Positions 1 through 10,049 of a stretch of 64,000 nt of DNA are shown here, piece after piece. Source of the stretch: Pleurotus ostreatus/Saccharomyces cerevisiae fusant (lineage: Eukaryota > Opisthokonta); assembly GCA_024196135.1 (NCBI GenBank), contig JAMQCK010000062.1, forward strand, positions 1 to 64,000, written 5' to 3'. Numbering within the stretch: the first letter of the stretch is position 1; each line of letters begins with the position of its first letter. Made by a program: the position numbers and the translations under genes. Under the pieces are notes generated by a model. The model saw only the letters and a list, made by a program, of their open reading frames with translations. It was not told where the DNA came from and searched no databases.

Positions 1-725
1 AACCCGACAGATATTTCAGCGCAGAAACGTTGAGTCGTCGACACGCTATCAGCACATCGTAAAAGATTGTAGAAAGCTCTTTGCTATGATCTCTAAGTGA
101 GAGAACTCGTCGAAACGTGCTGTCTCCACGTGAACACAGGTTTTCCCACGATAATTACTGGGCACCTGCAGCGCTATACGAGCACAGATTCCTTACAAGT
201 TATATTGGGTAACAAAGCTTCAGGGACATGTAAGCATTCCAGAGAGTGAGATTCAACGAGGCGATGTTTGCCTATATCACTGCACTCGAAAAACGTGCAT
301 CCCGAACAATGACTTCCCTTTTTGGACAGCCGGCCGGCCCTGTTGCGCCGACTATACAGCTCGATGCTGTCCCGCGGCCGGCTCTGAACTTGGTATACAC
401 ATTGACCCTCCGAGGTAGCACATAATCCATGTTTTCGATAGTTGCTGGACCCTCCCTCAAGTCATTTCCCTTCAAGGGCGGCATGATAACTTGCTTGTCA
501 ATATGAATATCTGAAAATCAGCCATAGGTCATCTTGTACCAGTCGACGTCAGCACAACCCGTCGCATCCGACGCTCGAATTTGGCCTTGCCCGCGCCCTA
601 TTGGCGACGCCGTCTTTTGTGTGGGAAAGTGCAGGTAAACAATGGTCAATTGATGGGCCGGAGTTCCGCGTGCCCACCACCACTTAGAGTATACCAAAAA
701 AAATACTGCAACGTACATTGGACGT
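1..725. other. Left edge, no supported gene
   Basis: This stretch lies 3' of zinc-finger gene A. Only short ORFs without domain features or convincing splice signals are visible on either strand. The neighbouring gene to the left, if any, is outside the window. Confidence 0.5.
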
Positions 726-1635
726 TCAAGTCATCTTCCGCAGAGATAAAGCGCGGTGCGCATGCCGATCGTGGCTTCTGAGAAGCCCGCGTGTGTTGAA
801 ACGCTGTCCGCAGCCAGGAGTCTCGCAGTGGTATCCTAGCTTGTTCAGGTGCAACTTCAGATGCTCTGAGAATGCGTCCATCAGTCATATATCCATGCAG
901 CAAAGTCAGAAGAAATTACCTCTGAGGTTCTGCTTCTTGGTGAACGTCATAGGGCACCCAGGAATGGTGCACGGGATGTCCAAGCTGCTTCCCAAAGAGC
1001 GCCGGTTCTTAGTCGCTCGCTGCCGGTTCGACGTCGAGACGTTCATGCGGAATTTGGGGGAAGGTGTAGGAGCACAATTGTCCGCACTCAGAGCACCACC
1101 TAGACCGCGCGTCAGCTTCTTCATCTCTGACACGACCGGGCGGTGTCCTTTCTGGCACGCCATTACCTGGTAGGACTTGCACCTGAAGGCGCTCCTGAGG
1201 GTTGGTAGCCATACCCGCGTGGTTGCAATGCGCCTGAGGGGCTTGTTCGCTCGGCAAGATTTCTGACGCGTTGATCAGCGCGAGCGTATGGTAAAATATG
1301 AGGAAGGACACTTACCGAAGTGAGGGCTCATGCCCTGAGCACGAGGCACGTTAGTGACACCTGCACTCACGCACAAGGCCGCGCCAGGTGCTGTGGACGA
1401 TGTCAGTTGCGCATATCATTATGAGAACTTTCAGTATACCAATGGGGTGGACTTGCTCCTCTTTGATGGCGGCACCACTTCGAGGAGCCTCAAGACATGC
1501 ACGCGAAGGAGGCATCTCGTGCGCAGGGAGAGATACAGGTGCGCCATTGTTCGGTGCGTGTATATCGAGGAAGGCAAGTTTCTCGTCGGTTGCAATCGTA
1601 GCTATGTCAGGGTGTGAGTGATCGTTCGATTTCAT
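726..1635 (-). CDS. Two-finger C2H2 zinc-finger protein (gene A)
   Basis: The hand model has five exons: 1440-1635, 1316-1390, 1167-1262, 920-1126 and 726-865. It codes for 237 aa with every junction in phase 1. The first about 170 residues are Pro/Ser/Ala-rich and disordered. Finger 1 (about residue 175) is C-x4-C-x12-H-x3-H and begins CTIPGC. Finger 2 is C-x4-C-x12-H-x4-H with the core RFNTRGLLRSH. The phase-1 intron 866-919 splits finger 1 directly before its first His. Intron 1127-1166 is only 40 nt, which is the weakest part of the model. Two-finger C2H2 proteins are usually DNA-binding regulators in the nucleus; the target here is unknown. It is a paralogue of genes B-F. Three TTGTCTGC sites lie 200-380 bp upstream of the ATG. 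Confidence 0.75.
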
Positions 1636-1840
1636 AGGCAGGTCACTACTAACGCATTTCGCTTCCTCTAGAGGACGCTTCTATCTTCATTGCCATTTCA
1701 AGTTGGTGGGCTGCTGGAGAGGCGGTTACTACGCCTTATATCTGGTGCCATCTCGCGTCGCCCGAGAGCGCCCAGCAGTCAACGATCACGCAGAGAAACG
1801 AGAGTCCGAGGGGTCCGACAAGTCATCCCGTTTGCCGTCG

Positions 1841-2016
1841 TTGTCTGCGCAGACCGCCCATTCAGTGCCGGCTTCGAAGCCTTGTCTTGTATGCTGCAGA
1901 CAATCGAAAGACAACGGAGATTACCGGGGTGAGGATAATCGCAGCACATTGCAAACGGCGCGGTCGACATGAGGCGCGTAAGCGCCCAACTCTATCATGT
2001 CACGCGCGTTGTCTGC
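1841..2016. promoter_or_regulatory. TTGTCTGC sites upstream of gene A
   Basis: Copies are at 1841-1848 (+), 1896-1903 (-) and 2009-2016 (+). The first is part of a perfect 12-bp palindrome, GTCTGCGCAGAC, at 1843-1854. The spacing upstream of the gene A start (1635) fits promoter operators. Function is inferred only from the enrichment near this gene family. Confidence 0.4.
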
Positions 2017-2392
2017 TATAGATGACGGATAAGCATACGTCAACGTTCGTCGCAAAGGGAAGTGTACCGGTAACGCACGATGACTGAACAGGCACCGACG
2101 AAGCCGTAAAGCGCATCGGAATATTGGCGAGTCTGGAAAAGCACAGGTCACGGTGTGCCGCTGATCACTAGAGTCGATAGGCTTGCGATAAGCGCTTTGA
2201 GAGCGTTTGAGCGAGAATCGCATGGATCCTGTTGCAATCAGAAAATGAAGTCGCAGTGCGATGATGGTGAAAGTGGGCGAGAGCTAGGACAAGTCACGCG
2301 ACCCGCGGCGTGACCATAGCAGCTCGGCACCGAGCCTCAGGCCTCAGCTCCCAAGTTCGAACAGGTGAGGTCGGTCAGACAGAAAACGTATA

Positions 2393-2400
2393 GCAGACAA
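2393..2400 (-). promoter_or_regulatory. TTGTCTGC site between genes A and B
   Basis: This is an isolated copy (GCAGACAA on the plus strand) about 760 bp upstream of gene A and 220 bp past the stop of gene B. It is followed on the plus strand by TCGAG. Its role is unknown. Confidence 0.3.
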
Positions 2401-2621
2401 TCGAGTAGTATTCTGTCAATATATACGTACATAATAGCGGCGGCTCATTGTATCGGGAGAATGGGTTATCGAAGGGGTGCACCTCTGGCCATGATGCCGT
2501 TCATGGCGACGTTGTTGCATAAAAGCCACTCGTCGCCTCAAGTCACACGTCGACAGCGCCAAACGCTGGTGGCGGTCGTCAGCAATGACTTCAGTGCCGT
2601 GGCAACCTAGGCACCGTACCT

Positions 2622-3561
2622 TCATACTTGACGCTGGGCGTGGACAATCTTGACGTGCCTCTGACGATCATTCTGAGTGTTGAAGCGCGACGAGCAGCCA
2701 GACATCAGGCATGCGTAATCCCTTCGATTATCGTGGCGACGGAAGTGATCTTTCAGGGCATAAGTAGAGGTATACGAGAAACTTGAATAAACACGCACCT
2801 TGGAGGTTCTTCTTCCGCGTGAATGTTTTTAGGCAGCGGTCGCACACGTAGGTAGAGTTGGACGGCGCCAGGGTTCTCCGGCGCTTGAAGGACGCCTCCG
2901 TCTGCGCCTGCGAGCCCACTTCGCGGCGAAAGTTTGCTTGAGGGCCGCTTCCGTCGTCAGGAGCGACGTATGATGAGCTTAAAGTTTCGAACGTCGCATC
3001 CAAGCCGAAGTACGGAGACGTCGAGCTCGGGGGCTGACCTATCAGCGCAACGTCTGGGTATGGAGCCGACGTTGCAGGGGGATATGGAGCGTACGTAGAG
3101 GGCTGCGGACCGGCTCCAGTGAGGATGTCAGGTGTATGAGGGGATGTGGTCGCCACCGATGCGTTGTGGAAGGTATTTTGGTCTGCTGTCGAGCGTTCAG
3201 TCGTATACTCCGAAGAAAAGACAGTTCCCTCGTACCCCAGCTACCAGTTGTGAAGGTTGTATCCGACACGGTACCACAGTTCAGCGTCGGCTTGCAAGTC
3301 GACTCGAAGGGGTTGGGGGGGATCAGTTGGTCGAATAGTCGGTCGGTGGGCCAGTCGTATACTAGGGGGTGTTAGTCGACAGCTGAAGGGGGAGAGAGTC
3401 AGGCGCCTACGTGGCGCAAAGTAGGCGGCCTCGGCGCTGAGTGTGGAGTCGACGCTGGATCGATCGAGCACTGTCATGTATTCGAGCCTGCAGAGGGCAC
3501 TTTTAGAGGCTGAAGCCATCCTCGAGCTCGGCACGCACCAGGTCTCTTCACCGACACCCAT
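2622..3561 (-). CDS. Two-finger C2H2 zinc-finger protein (gene B)
   Basis: Model exons are 3539-3561, 3411-3487, 3245-3361, 2799-3185 and 2622-2749, giving 243 aa. The last three exons are firm. The first exon is less certain because reading through 3488-3538 would also stay open. The linker carries the block REVGSQAQTEASFKRRR, shared almost word for word with gene E. Finger 1 is C-x2-C-x12-H-x3-H (begins CDRC, core FTRKKNLQ). Finger 2 is C-x4-C-x12-H-x4-H, ending RHVKIVH. The phase-1 intron 2750-2798 interrupts finger 1 just before its first His, as in all relatives. It is probably a nuclear DNA-binding protein; the basic stretch KRRR before the fingers could serve as a nuclear localisation signal. 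A TATA box lies near 3631 and an inverted pair of TTGTCTGC sites about 50 bp further upstream. Confidence 0.78.
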
Positions 3562-3626
3562 TATTGAGGAACTCTTTCACAGCCTTGCTACCGTTTGGTG
3601 TGGTCCTTCCCATCGTTGGTTGGGCT

Positions 3627-3635
3627 CCTTTATAA
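3627..3635 (-). promoter_or_regulatory. TATA box of gene B
   Basis: The minus strand reads CTTATAAAGG here, about 67 bp before the proposed ATG at 3561. That spacing suits a short 5' leader and supports the chosen start region. Confidence 0.5.
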
Positions 3636-3678
3636 GGGCGGTTTGGCACAGCACTTGTAAATAACACAGCGGCGAGCA

Positions 3679-3750
3679 TTGTCTGCTCGGAGAGCAGACA
3701 AGTGTCGCGGAAGATAGGACTGGAACGCATTAGGAGGTAGAAGCAGACAA
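3679..3750. promoter_or_regulatory. Inverted TTGTCTGC pair plus third site upstream of gene B
   Basis: Two copies face each other as 10-bp arms, TTGTCTGCTC at 3679-3688 and GAGCAGACAA at 3692-3701, with a 3-nt spacer. A third copy is at 3743-3750. All sit 45-120 bp upstream of the gene B TATA box. An exact inverted repeat in this place is typical of a dimeric operator; the binding protein is unknown. Confidence 0.5.
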
Positions 3751-5366
3751 CGTCGGTCATCACGCTGCGCTGCGTGCACCTTCGGCCCGAAGCAGATCAA
3801 CTCCGGAGGCCAGATTTCACTTGACTCACAAGGAACATTCGATGTTCGAATGCTGGTATGCGGCTGGTGAATATCAGTCTTCCACCGCGGATGAAGAGTA
3901 CAGCTTGACGGCAACGGCCTCTCCTGGACATCAGTATGGGTGGTGAGGTCGTCGATGACTGACCGCAGTGGCGATGATCCTATTCCTGCGATCACGATTG
4001 ACTGAGCTTTTCAGCTGTAAATTGGAAAAGATAATCTCGTACTCACGGGAGCAGGCATGTGAAACGCTCAGTACGACACGGAGTGAAGGCATTCCGCTTT
4101 GTAAGACGTCGACAACCGGTCCAGGACAGGACACTCGACTTGTGGCGAGCCCGGGATTGCCGAAGATACGAATTTCCCCTGGGTATGTCACTTGCTCGAG
4201 GCCCCGCTCATGCTACAGCAGAGACATACCATGATACCATCTAGACCCAATGATCTGCTGATCCTAGTAACTTACCGCCCCTCCCCCCGCCCTCGACTGC
4301 TGCACATCGTTACTAGTTATCTGCTCAGTAACGCAAAATGCGTATTCGGGTGGCACCGTCTGATCCGCCGATTGTGGTACGTGCGGCTTACAACGCGCAT
4401 AATCATGTACCTCCTGCTTGAATCCTTTGATGCAGTGAGATCACCTCTAATAGGCCCGTTGGCAGACTTACAAGTCGCGGTGAGGTAGAGTAGAATATGG
4501 CCAGCGAAAGGGGAATAATCACGTGACAAAGGCAGTAGCCTGCCGGTCCAAGTGCCGATCAATGTTGAAGTGCTTGTTGCGGCAATCTCAGAATCTAAGT
4601 CCGTGTTACCTGTCATTCAGCGTAGACGAAAAACTCAATGCGCGCTGAAGAAGGCGACGAACCTTACAGTCACCATGTGTCGAAACCCGCTGACGACAAT
4701 GCCAGGTATGCATGCTAGACCATCGCGGGAGGCAGTGGCTGGCGGTGGCCCCAAGCGGTAACGCTCCCGTAGAACGATTACTGTGGTCTAGGGATATCGT
4801 GCCGCGAGTTAGATGAGGTGTATATTTTGGTTAAGGTAACGCAGAGCAGCTGGTCTTGCCTGCGCTGTTGCATCCGGTCACGGTGATGAACCGTCCGAAA
4901 ATTTGTGGGCGGTGGGGGTAGCAAACGGTAAGGCTGCAGTGACCGGCTATACGGATACGAAAGTGTGAGAGGCGCTTCCGGTGGTGACCTCCGCAGGATC
5001 TCTGGCGTAGACATGAAAGCGGAAGGGAAGATCGAGTGCCACTGACGACACGAGGGAAGACGTCGAAGGCGGCCCATCTGATAGCTCCCCGTCCCTTGAT
5101 GATATCCACCGTTGACATTCGTGGGACTCGCGCTCAACAGAAGACTGCTGCTGAGTAAGACGATCTCTCGTCGTTGTGGCGGACGTGTAGCCGGAGATGA
5201 CGCCCGTGCTCCTGTACTTGTCACCGCCGTTCTCAGGAGATTTCCCTCCAGGACGTGTGTTCGAGAAAGTATCTGTCCAGGAAGTCGACAAGAAAACTTT
5301 CAATATATAGCACAACAGAGTCCGAGATACGTACTACAAAGACCGATTCATAAGTAGAATAAATGG
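3751..5366. other. Intergenic region, no confident gene
   Basis: Minus-strand ORFs at 4778-5224 and 4947-5315 are the longest, with a TATATATTG element near 5305 that could start a transcript. Neither has recognisable domains, and I could not find a splice form giving finger motifs. They may be a decayed gene or chance. Confidence 0.35.
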
Positions 5367-6071
5367 TTACGACTCAAGACCCGAAGCCTTCTCCTTATGG
5401 GCGTTCGCGCAGTGGCTTCTCAGGAGCCCGCGGTGGTTGAAGCGCTTCCCGCAAGAGGGCACATCGCACACAAATTTCAGCTTGTTCTCGTGCGACATCA
5501 AGTGCACTGTAGCGGGTCGTCGGACGATAGCCTGCAACTGTGTAGAGATTTACGCACCCTTCAAATTGCCCTGCCTGGTAAAGGTGGACGTGCACCCCGT
5601 CAAAGGACAGGGAATAACGGAGGCTTTAGTGTCCTTTCGTCGGGCAGCCGCCGCCTTTTGTCGGAGCGTCGTCGACACGACGCGGGGAGGCAACATCGGC
5701 GGGCCTTCCGGACTGGGCGTCAGTGCCTCAGACGATGGAGTCGTCGCCTCCGACTCGGAGTTGGGGTTTGCAGCCGAAGGACCTTCGCTCGCATCAGCCG
5801 CCGTCGCGAGCATGATAGCAGAGTAGCAGGCGTCCCATTCCTCGGGCGTCAATACATGGCCCGATGAAGTCACCTCTGGAGAACTTGACGGTATCTCTAG
5901 AAGTCCGAGCGCCAGATCTGGCCCTAGAATATCGAGAAGGAGCTCGAGCTCGTCCGCGGAGAGCTCTATCGTCACGCGGGCGGTAAGTTATAAGATCATG
6001 GGGAAAGCACAGTACGCACCGAGTACTTCAGGTTCGTTGGATGTGGATTGGTAGTCTGAAGAGTTCTGCAT
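5367..6071 (-). CDS. Two-finger C2H2 zinc-finger protein (gene C)
   Basis: Three exons, 6020-6071, 5558-5965 and 5367-5506, code for 199 aa with both introns in phase 1. The N-terminal third is acidic (start MQNSSDYQ, then a Leu/Asp/Glu-rich helix-like stretch LSADELELLLDILG). That could be a transactivation segment. Finger 1 begins CPLTGC (C-x4-C-x12-H-x3-H). Finger 2 begins CDVPSC and has the core RFNHRGLLRSH. Intron 5507-5557 cuts finger 1 at the family position; here the split codon gives Val. A TATATAA element lies 40 bp upstream of the ATG. It is a paralogue of genes A, B and D-F. It has only near matches to the TTGTCTGC octamer upstream (about 6443 and 6517). Confidence 0.8.
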
Positions 6072-6110
6072 AGTCGCTTGTTCTGGCCATTAGAGTGGGG
6101 GCTTGCGAGG

Positions 6111-6120
6111 GTTATATAAC
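6111..6120 (-). promoter_or_regulatory. TATA box of gene C
   Basis: The palindromic GTTATATAAC lies 40 bp upstream of the gene C ATG on the minus strand. It supports the start at 6071. Confidence 0.5.
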
Positions 6121-7276
6121 CCTCTCTCCGACATTCTCTGTATGTTTGTACGCAGAGCGTTGCAGGCCACGGGCAAGATGTCAACTGACAAGATGAGAAT
6201 GTTTGGCGGTCGAATGAGCGGTCAACTTGCGAAGAATGAGGAGGGAATTAAGTCACGCACTTACCATATAGGAGGAGCCCTTTTCCACGTCCTGGTAAGG
6301 CTCAAAAGAATGGCGACGGGAGAGAGCGCGGATGCGCATACCGAACTCCAGCCACGGGATTTAGAGATCGAAAATGAACCGCGTCGGCTGCGGCCAACGC
6401 CAGCAAATGACCCAACGCGTCATCCTTGCCGACTAGCGGCAAGCAGACGAGCAGTACAGCAGTAATTGACAAAATCCGAGAAGTAAACGACAAGAGCAAG
6501 CAACGGTTGCGGGCAGGCAGACACGAAGAGGCTCAGCAGTCGTTTGTTCGGTGCGCACAGGGTGCCGAGACCATCATGTCCCCGGCGGCTCGCGACGAGA
6601 GTAACGCAGCCTCGTTTATGCTGCATCCATGGCTTGAGAGCCACACATCTGCCTCATATGTTGTCCGCACGTCATCCGATGGAGGCAGCGCAAAGTCGGC
6701 ACGGCTTGTCGTCTCTTCGCATACAACCAAGTAGCGTGAGGCGGGAATTTTGACGTGAAGGGGAGCGGTTTGTGAGACCCTACACAGAAGCAGAGCCTGT
6801 CCGCTCTGATATAGAGCGCGGAGGCTCTGCAGAGTCGACGGCTGTAGTCCGTGATGGCGGCGAAAGTCAACCTGGGTTTGCTGATGAGTCACACTCGTAT
6901 TCACGGCCACGTGCATTTTTGGCCATCCCCTTGCGGCTTGCTATCGCCCACCCTGGCCGACGCCGCCGTGTCGTCTCAACCAGAAAGATCACCAGGCCTC
7001 CTTACGATGCACATCTCCTAACCATGATCTGCAGATCATAGACCGCTGCATACCCTAGGGGATATCCGGGCAGAATGTTGCACACATTCCATCCTCTATC
7101 TATCGCTTTTGTCTCCTCAAGTCACGTCGTCCGATGAGATAGTAAATTTGCATACACATGGCCGATAGATTACAATGGAGAATACAAGCCCGTCGAGAGA
7201 GAACAGTGGGAAATAGATAGAGTAGTGCGTCAGGTTCTAAACTCGTGTATAGCTACGATTTGTCCAGTTGAATATC
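6121..7276. other. Intergenic region between genes C and D
   Basis: Several 60-130 codon ORFs overlap on both strands at 6100-7040, but none shows a domain or a consistent splice model. No gene is supported. Confidence 0.45.
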
Positions 7277-7336
7277 AGAAGAAGAAGAAGAAGAAGAAGA
7301 AGAAGAAGAAGAAGAAGAAGAAGAAGAAGAAGAAGA
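7277..7336 (+). repeat. (GAA)n microsatellite, about 20 units
   Basis: This is an uninterrupted GAA/AAG trinucleotide run of about 60 bp. It lies about 160 bp downstream of the gene D stop on the opposite strand, so it may be in or near that gene's 3' UTR as (TTC)n. It is probably polymorphic in length. Confidence 0.95.
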
Positions 7337-7495
7337 CTCATGAGATGTGAGTACAGGCGCACGATACACAAAGAGTACGCTGTCGCCAATGCACAAGGAC
7401 AGGTCCATGACACCATGATGGAGGTACGCGTATAGGATGTGAAATCTACTCGAAAAGCATCAGGTGAAGCGAGGTGACGAACATCGAGGCCTACC

Positions 7496-8513
7496 TTAAA
7501 TTGAACTTGCCCTCTGGGGAGGACGAATCCCGTGGATTCGGAGCTTATGGCTCCTCAAGAGTCCCGCCGTGTTAAAGCGCCGCTTGCAAGCGCCAACGTC
7601 GCACCAATACTCCAGTCGATTATAGTGCAACTTCATGTGCTCTGCGCGACGGGATTGTAAGCGTGTCGTCCTCGATTACTTGCTCAGTAGGTGCGCAAAT
7701 CCTTACCGGCACGGTTATGCTCCCGGGTGAACGTAGACCTGCAACCGTCCCACTGGCAAGGGATGGTGTTGCCAGATGGGTTCGCGCGCCGCGCCGCGTT
7801 GGCCCTCTGCCTGTCCTGCGTTGATACGGTATCGCGGTGGGTGGCTGACGACTTGGGCAGGGAGGCTCCCATGTCATCGTTTGAGCTAGTCTTTACCTGC
7901 TCCGCCGTAGCCGCAACAGCAGCAGCCGTCGCGGCAGGCGCATGTTCAAAGTCAAGCATGTCGACGTCGAGATCCTCGATCAGAGGTTCCTCGAAGTAGA
8001 GCCCAAGGCCGTGCTCGCACTTTATGTCATTGGCCAGCCGCTCTGTGCCGCCGATGAGCACGGGCTGACGCAAATAGCAGGCAACGTACCGCCTTCCACG
8101 TTCCAGCCGACACCGTGAGCATGCTCGGGGTCCGCGTGTTCAACAGCAGGGCCTTCGGTTGCTGTTGATCAGGTCAGCCGCGAGCAGAATCGGGCGCAAA
8201 GGACGTACGGGTGGCCGAAGGGAAGCCTAGGTCCGGAGCCACGTCCATCGGGACGGGAGTGAGCGTAGAGGAGTAATCCACGGGGAAGGGATCCATTGGA
8301 GGGTCGAAAGGCTGAGCGAGGTGTTGTTTGGGAGTAAGTTGTTGCTCGCCGAGGAGGGCCTCATCGTAGGTCGAGGCAGCAGGGTCAGCAGGGAACCAGG
8401 AAGGGTCAACGCCGTGCCAAAAGATGTCTACGAAAACGAACGTTAGTCAACGCGAGGTATAGGACGGTGATACTTGTCTTACAGTCCTCGTGTTGGTCCG
8501 CGCTGTATTCCAT
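7496..8513 (-). CDS. Two-finger C2H2 zinc-finger protein (gene D)
   Basis: Five exons, 8483-8513, 8209-8427, 8090-8161, 7707-8042 and 7496-7641, code for 267 aa. All four introns are in phase 1, as in gene A. The first 200 residues are Pro/Asp/Ala-rich and disordered (start MEYSADQHED). Finger 1 begins CQWDGC (C-x4-C-x12-H-x3-H) and is split by intron 7642-7706 before its first His. Finger 2 begins CDVGAC with the core RFNTAGLLRSH. A TTTAAAT element near 8600 and a TTGTCTGC site at 8612 are immediately upstream of the start. It is probably a nuclear DNA-binding protein with unknown targets. The protein is closest in finger 2 to A and C. Confidence 0.8.
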
Positions 8514-8611
8514 GTCTCCTGGGTGTCAATGTCGACTGAGCTGAGCGGCGGTGACGGTGGGTTGTGGTGAGCACATTTGAGTGTTTGCAAAGGTCATTTA
8601 AAGGCAGGCGG

Positions 8612-8619
8612 TTGTCTGC
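8612..8619 (+). promoter_or_regulatory. TTGTCTGC site next to gene D TATA-like element
   Basis: The octamer lies about 100 bp upstream of the gene D ATG, directly beyond a TTTAAATG element at 8596-8603. This is the most promoter-proximal copy in the left arm. Confidence 0.4.
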
Positions 8620-10049
8620 CCAAGCAGTCTTCTCCGACAAAGTTCGCGGCTGAGGCGTGGGCGTTGTCCGAGAAGAAGGCAGCCAACACCGAGAAGACAT
8701 AAATAATCGACGGTCAGGGAGGGAGGACGAGGAGGCTGCTGCCGCAGAAAAAAAAAAACAGAGAACATACATCGATGTGCGGCGGCGAGTCGGTAGGCTA
8801 CGCGATGTTCACCGACCACGGAGGACGGCGTCGGAGACGCCGTTCGTGCATCTAGGTAGACGGGAGGAGGCCACGAGCCACATAGCCGCCCAGGGGGGGT
8901 GCAGACAAGAATTCAACCCGGGCGGCACGCGACAGCCCAATCCTGTTGCCTGCTTATGACCAGTTCTGACCCTTCTGGCGGTTTAGCGTGCGTCGCTTGC
9001 GCGAGTGGGGCTCGCCACGAAGCAGCACGGGGAGGGGTCTGCAGACAACTGGAAGACCGTCTTCGAGGCCGCCGAGAACGTCCGCCGTGCCGGGATCATC
9101 CGCCTCTATTGTCTGCTTGTCTGCTCGTAGATGCACGCCTCGCATCACTCGCCTATCTTCGCGCATCGCGCGCGTTCGGCGCGATCCCGACGATTCCTGG
9201 AACCTGCGCAGAATTTCTGTTCAATTTTGTATCGGTCGCGCAGAGGTGAGGGAAGTAAGATACTCACTATGCGGCCTGCCCCAGACAGAATGAAGGGAAA
9301 ATGACGGTAAATGTTTCCATTTTCTCCCTCTCATGCTGCAGAGGAGGTCAATGTAGTGGTCTCCAGCCGGAGCTGAATATTTCTATAATTTACTTTCAGC
9401 GAAGGAAAGGATTTTCTAGGCAGAGATTCGATGGATGCAGTGTATCAGCGCCCGGCGAAGGGGAATGAACTGGTATCATCAATGGATTCATCTGCCTCAT
9501 GCGGGCCAACGTCGGTGAATGGCTGATCATGGAGGGAGGCAAGATGCGATCACATGTATTCCCACGTGCGCGGCGGCTTCATCTTGCGTCCTACCGTCAT
9601 CTCGCCAGCAAACCACCATATACCCCATCCTCCCCACCCTGTACCTTCCTCCCTTCGACCCCGCCAACAAACATTGCGCCCTTCTTGACTCTCATCTGAC
9701 TCCTGTCAACGGCTTCGAAACCCAAGGACGCGAAGATCCGAGCCTGTACGTGTTCCCCTACGTCTCCAGTCGCGCCCTCGATCCCGAACGATATACATGA
9801 ACACGCACAACAGTGTGGGCTGAGGAAAGCACCCCCTCAGCGTGACTTGTCCACATTGCCCTTCAATTCCCCGTACATCCGCTGTCACCTTGACCGGTGA
9901 ACGCGTCTCTCAGTGCTGCCCTGCCGAACCAGATGCACCTATGCCTACACATCTCGTCGCTTGTACTCGTCCCCTTGCATATCGCCACGTAGAGTGGACG
10001 ACATCAATCCCCTAGCTCACATCGTAATGCAGAGACTACACCTGCTATC
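8620..10049. other. Intergenic region between gene D and the ELMO gene
   Basis: No gene is supported. The region includes an A-rich run near 8750, four octamer copies at 8901-9124, and the 5' flank of the ELMO gene, which is C/T-rich (9590-9700). Confidence 0.45.
8901..9124. promoter_or_regulatory. Cluster of four TTGTCTGC sites, two in direct tandem
   Basis: Copies are at 8901-8908 (-), 9041-9048 (-), 9109-9116 (+) and 9117-9124 (+). The last two abut head to tail. The 9041 copy lies in a palindrome, GTCTGCAGAC. The cluster is 390-610 bp upstream of gene D and about 930 bp upstream of the ELMO gene, so assignment to D is inference. Confidence 0.4.

Larger units (their letters stand above)
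1636..2621. other. Intergenic region between zinc-finger genes A and B
   Basis: No gene is supported. The region is the 5' flank of A and the 3' flank of B, both read on the minus strand. Its notable content is four copies of TTGTCTGC/GCAGACAA at 1841, 1896, 2009 and 2393. Confidence 0.5.
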
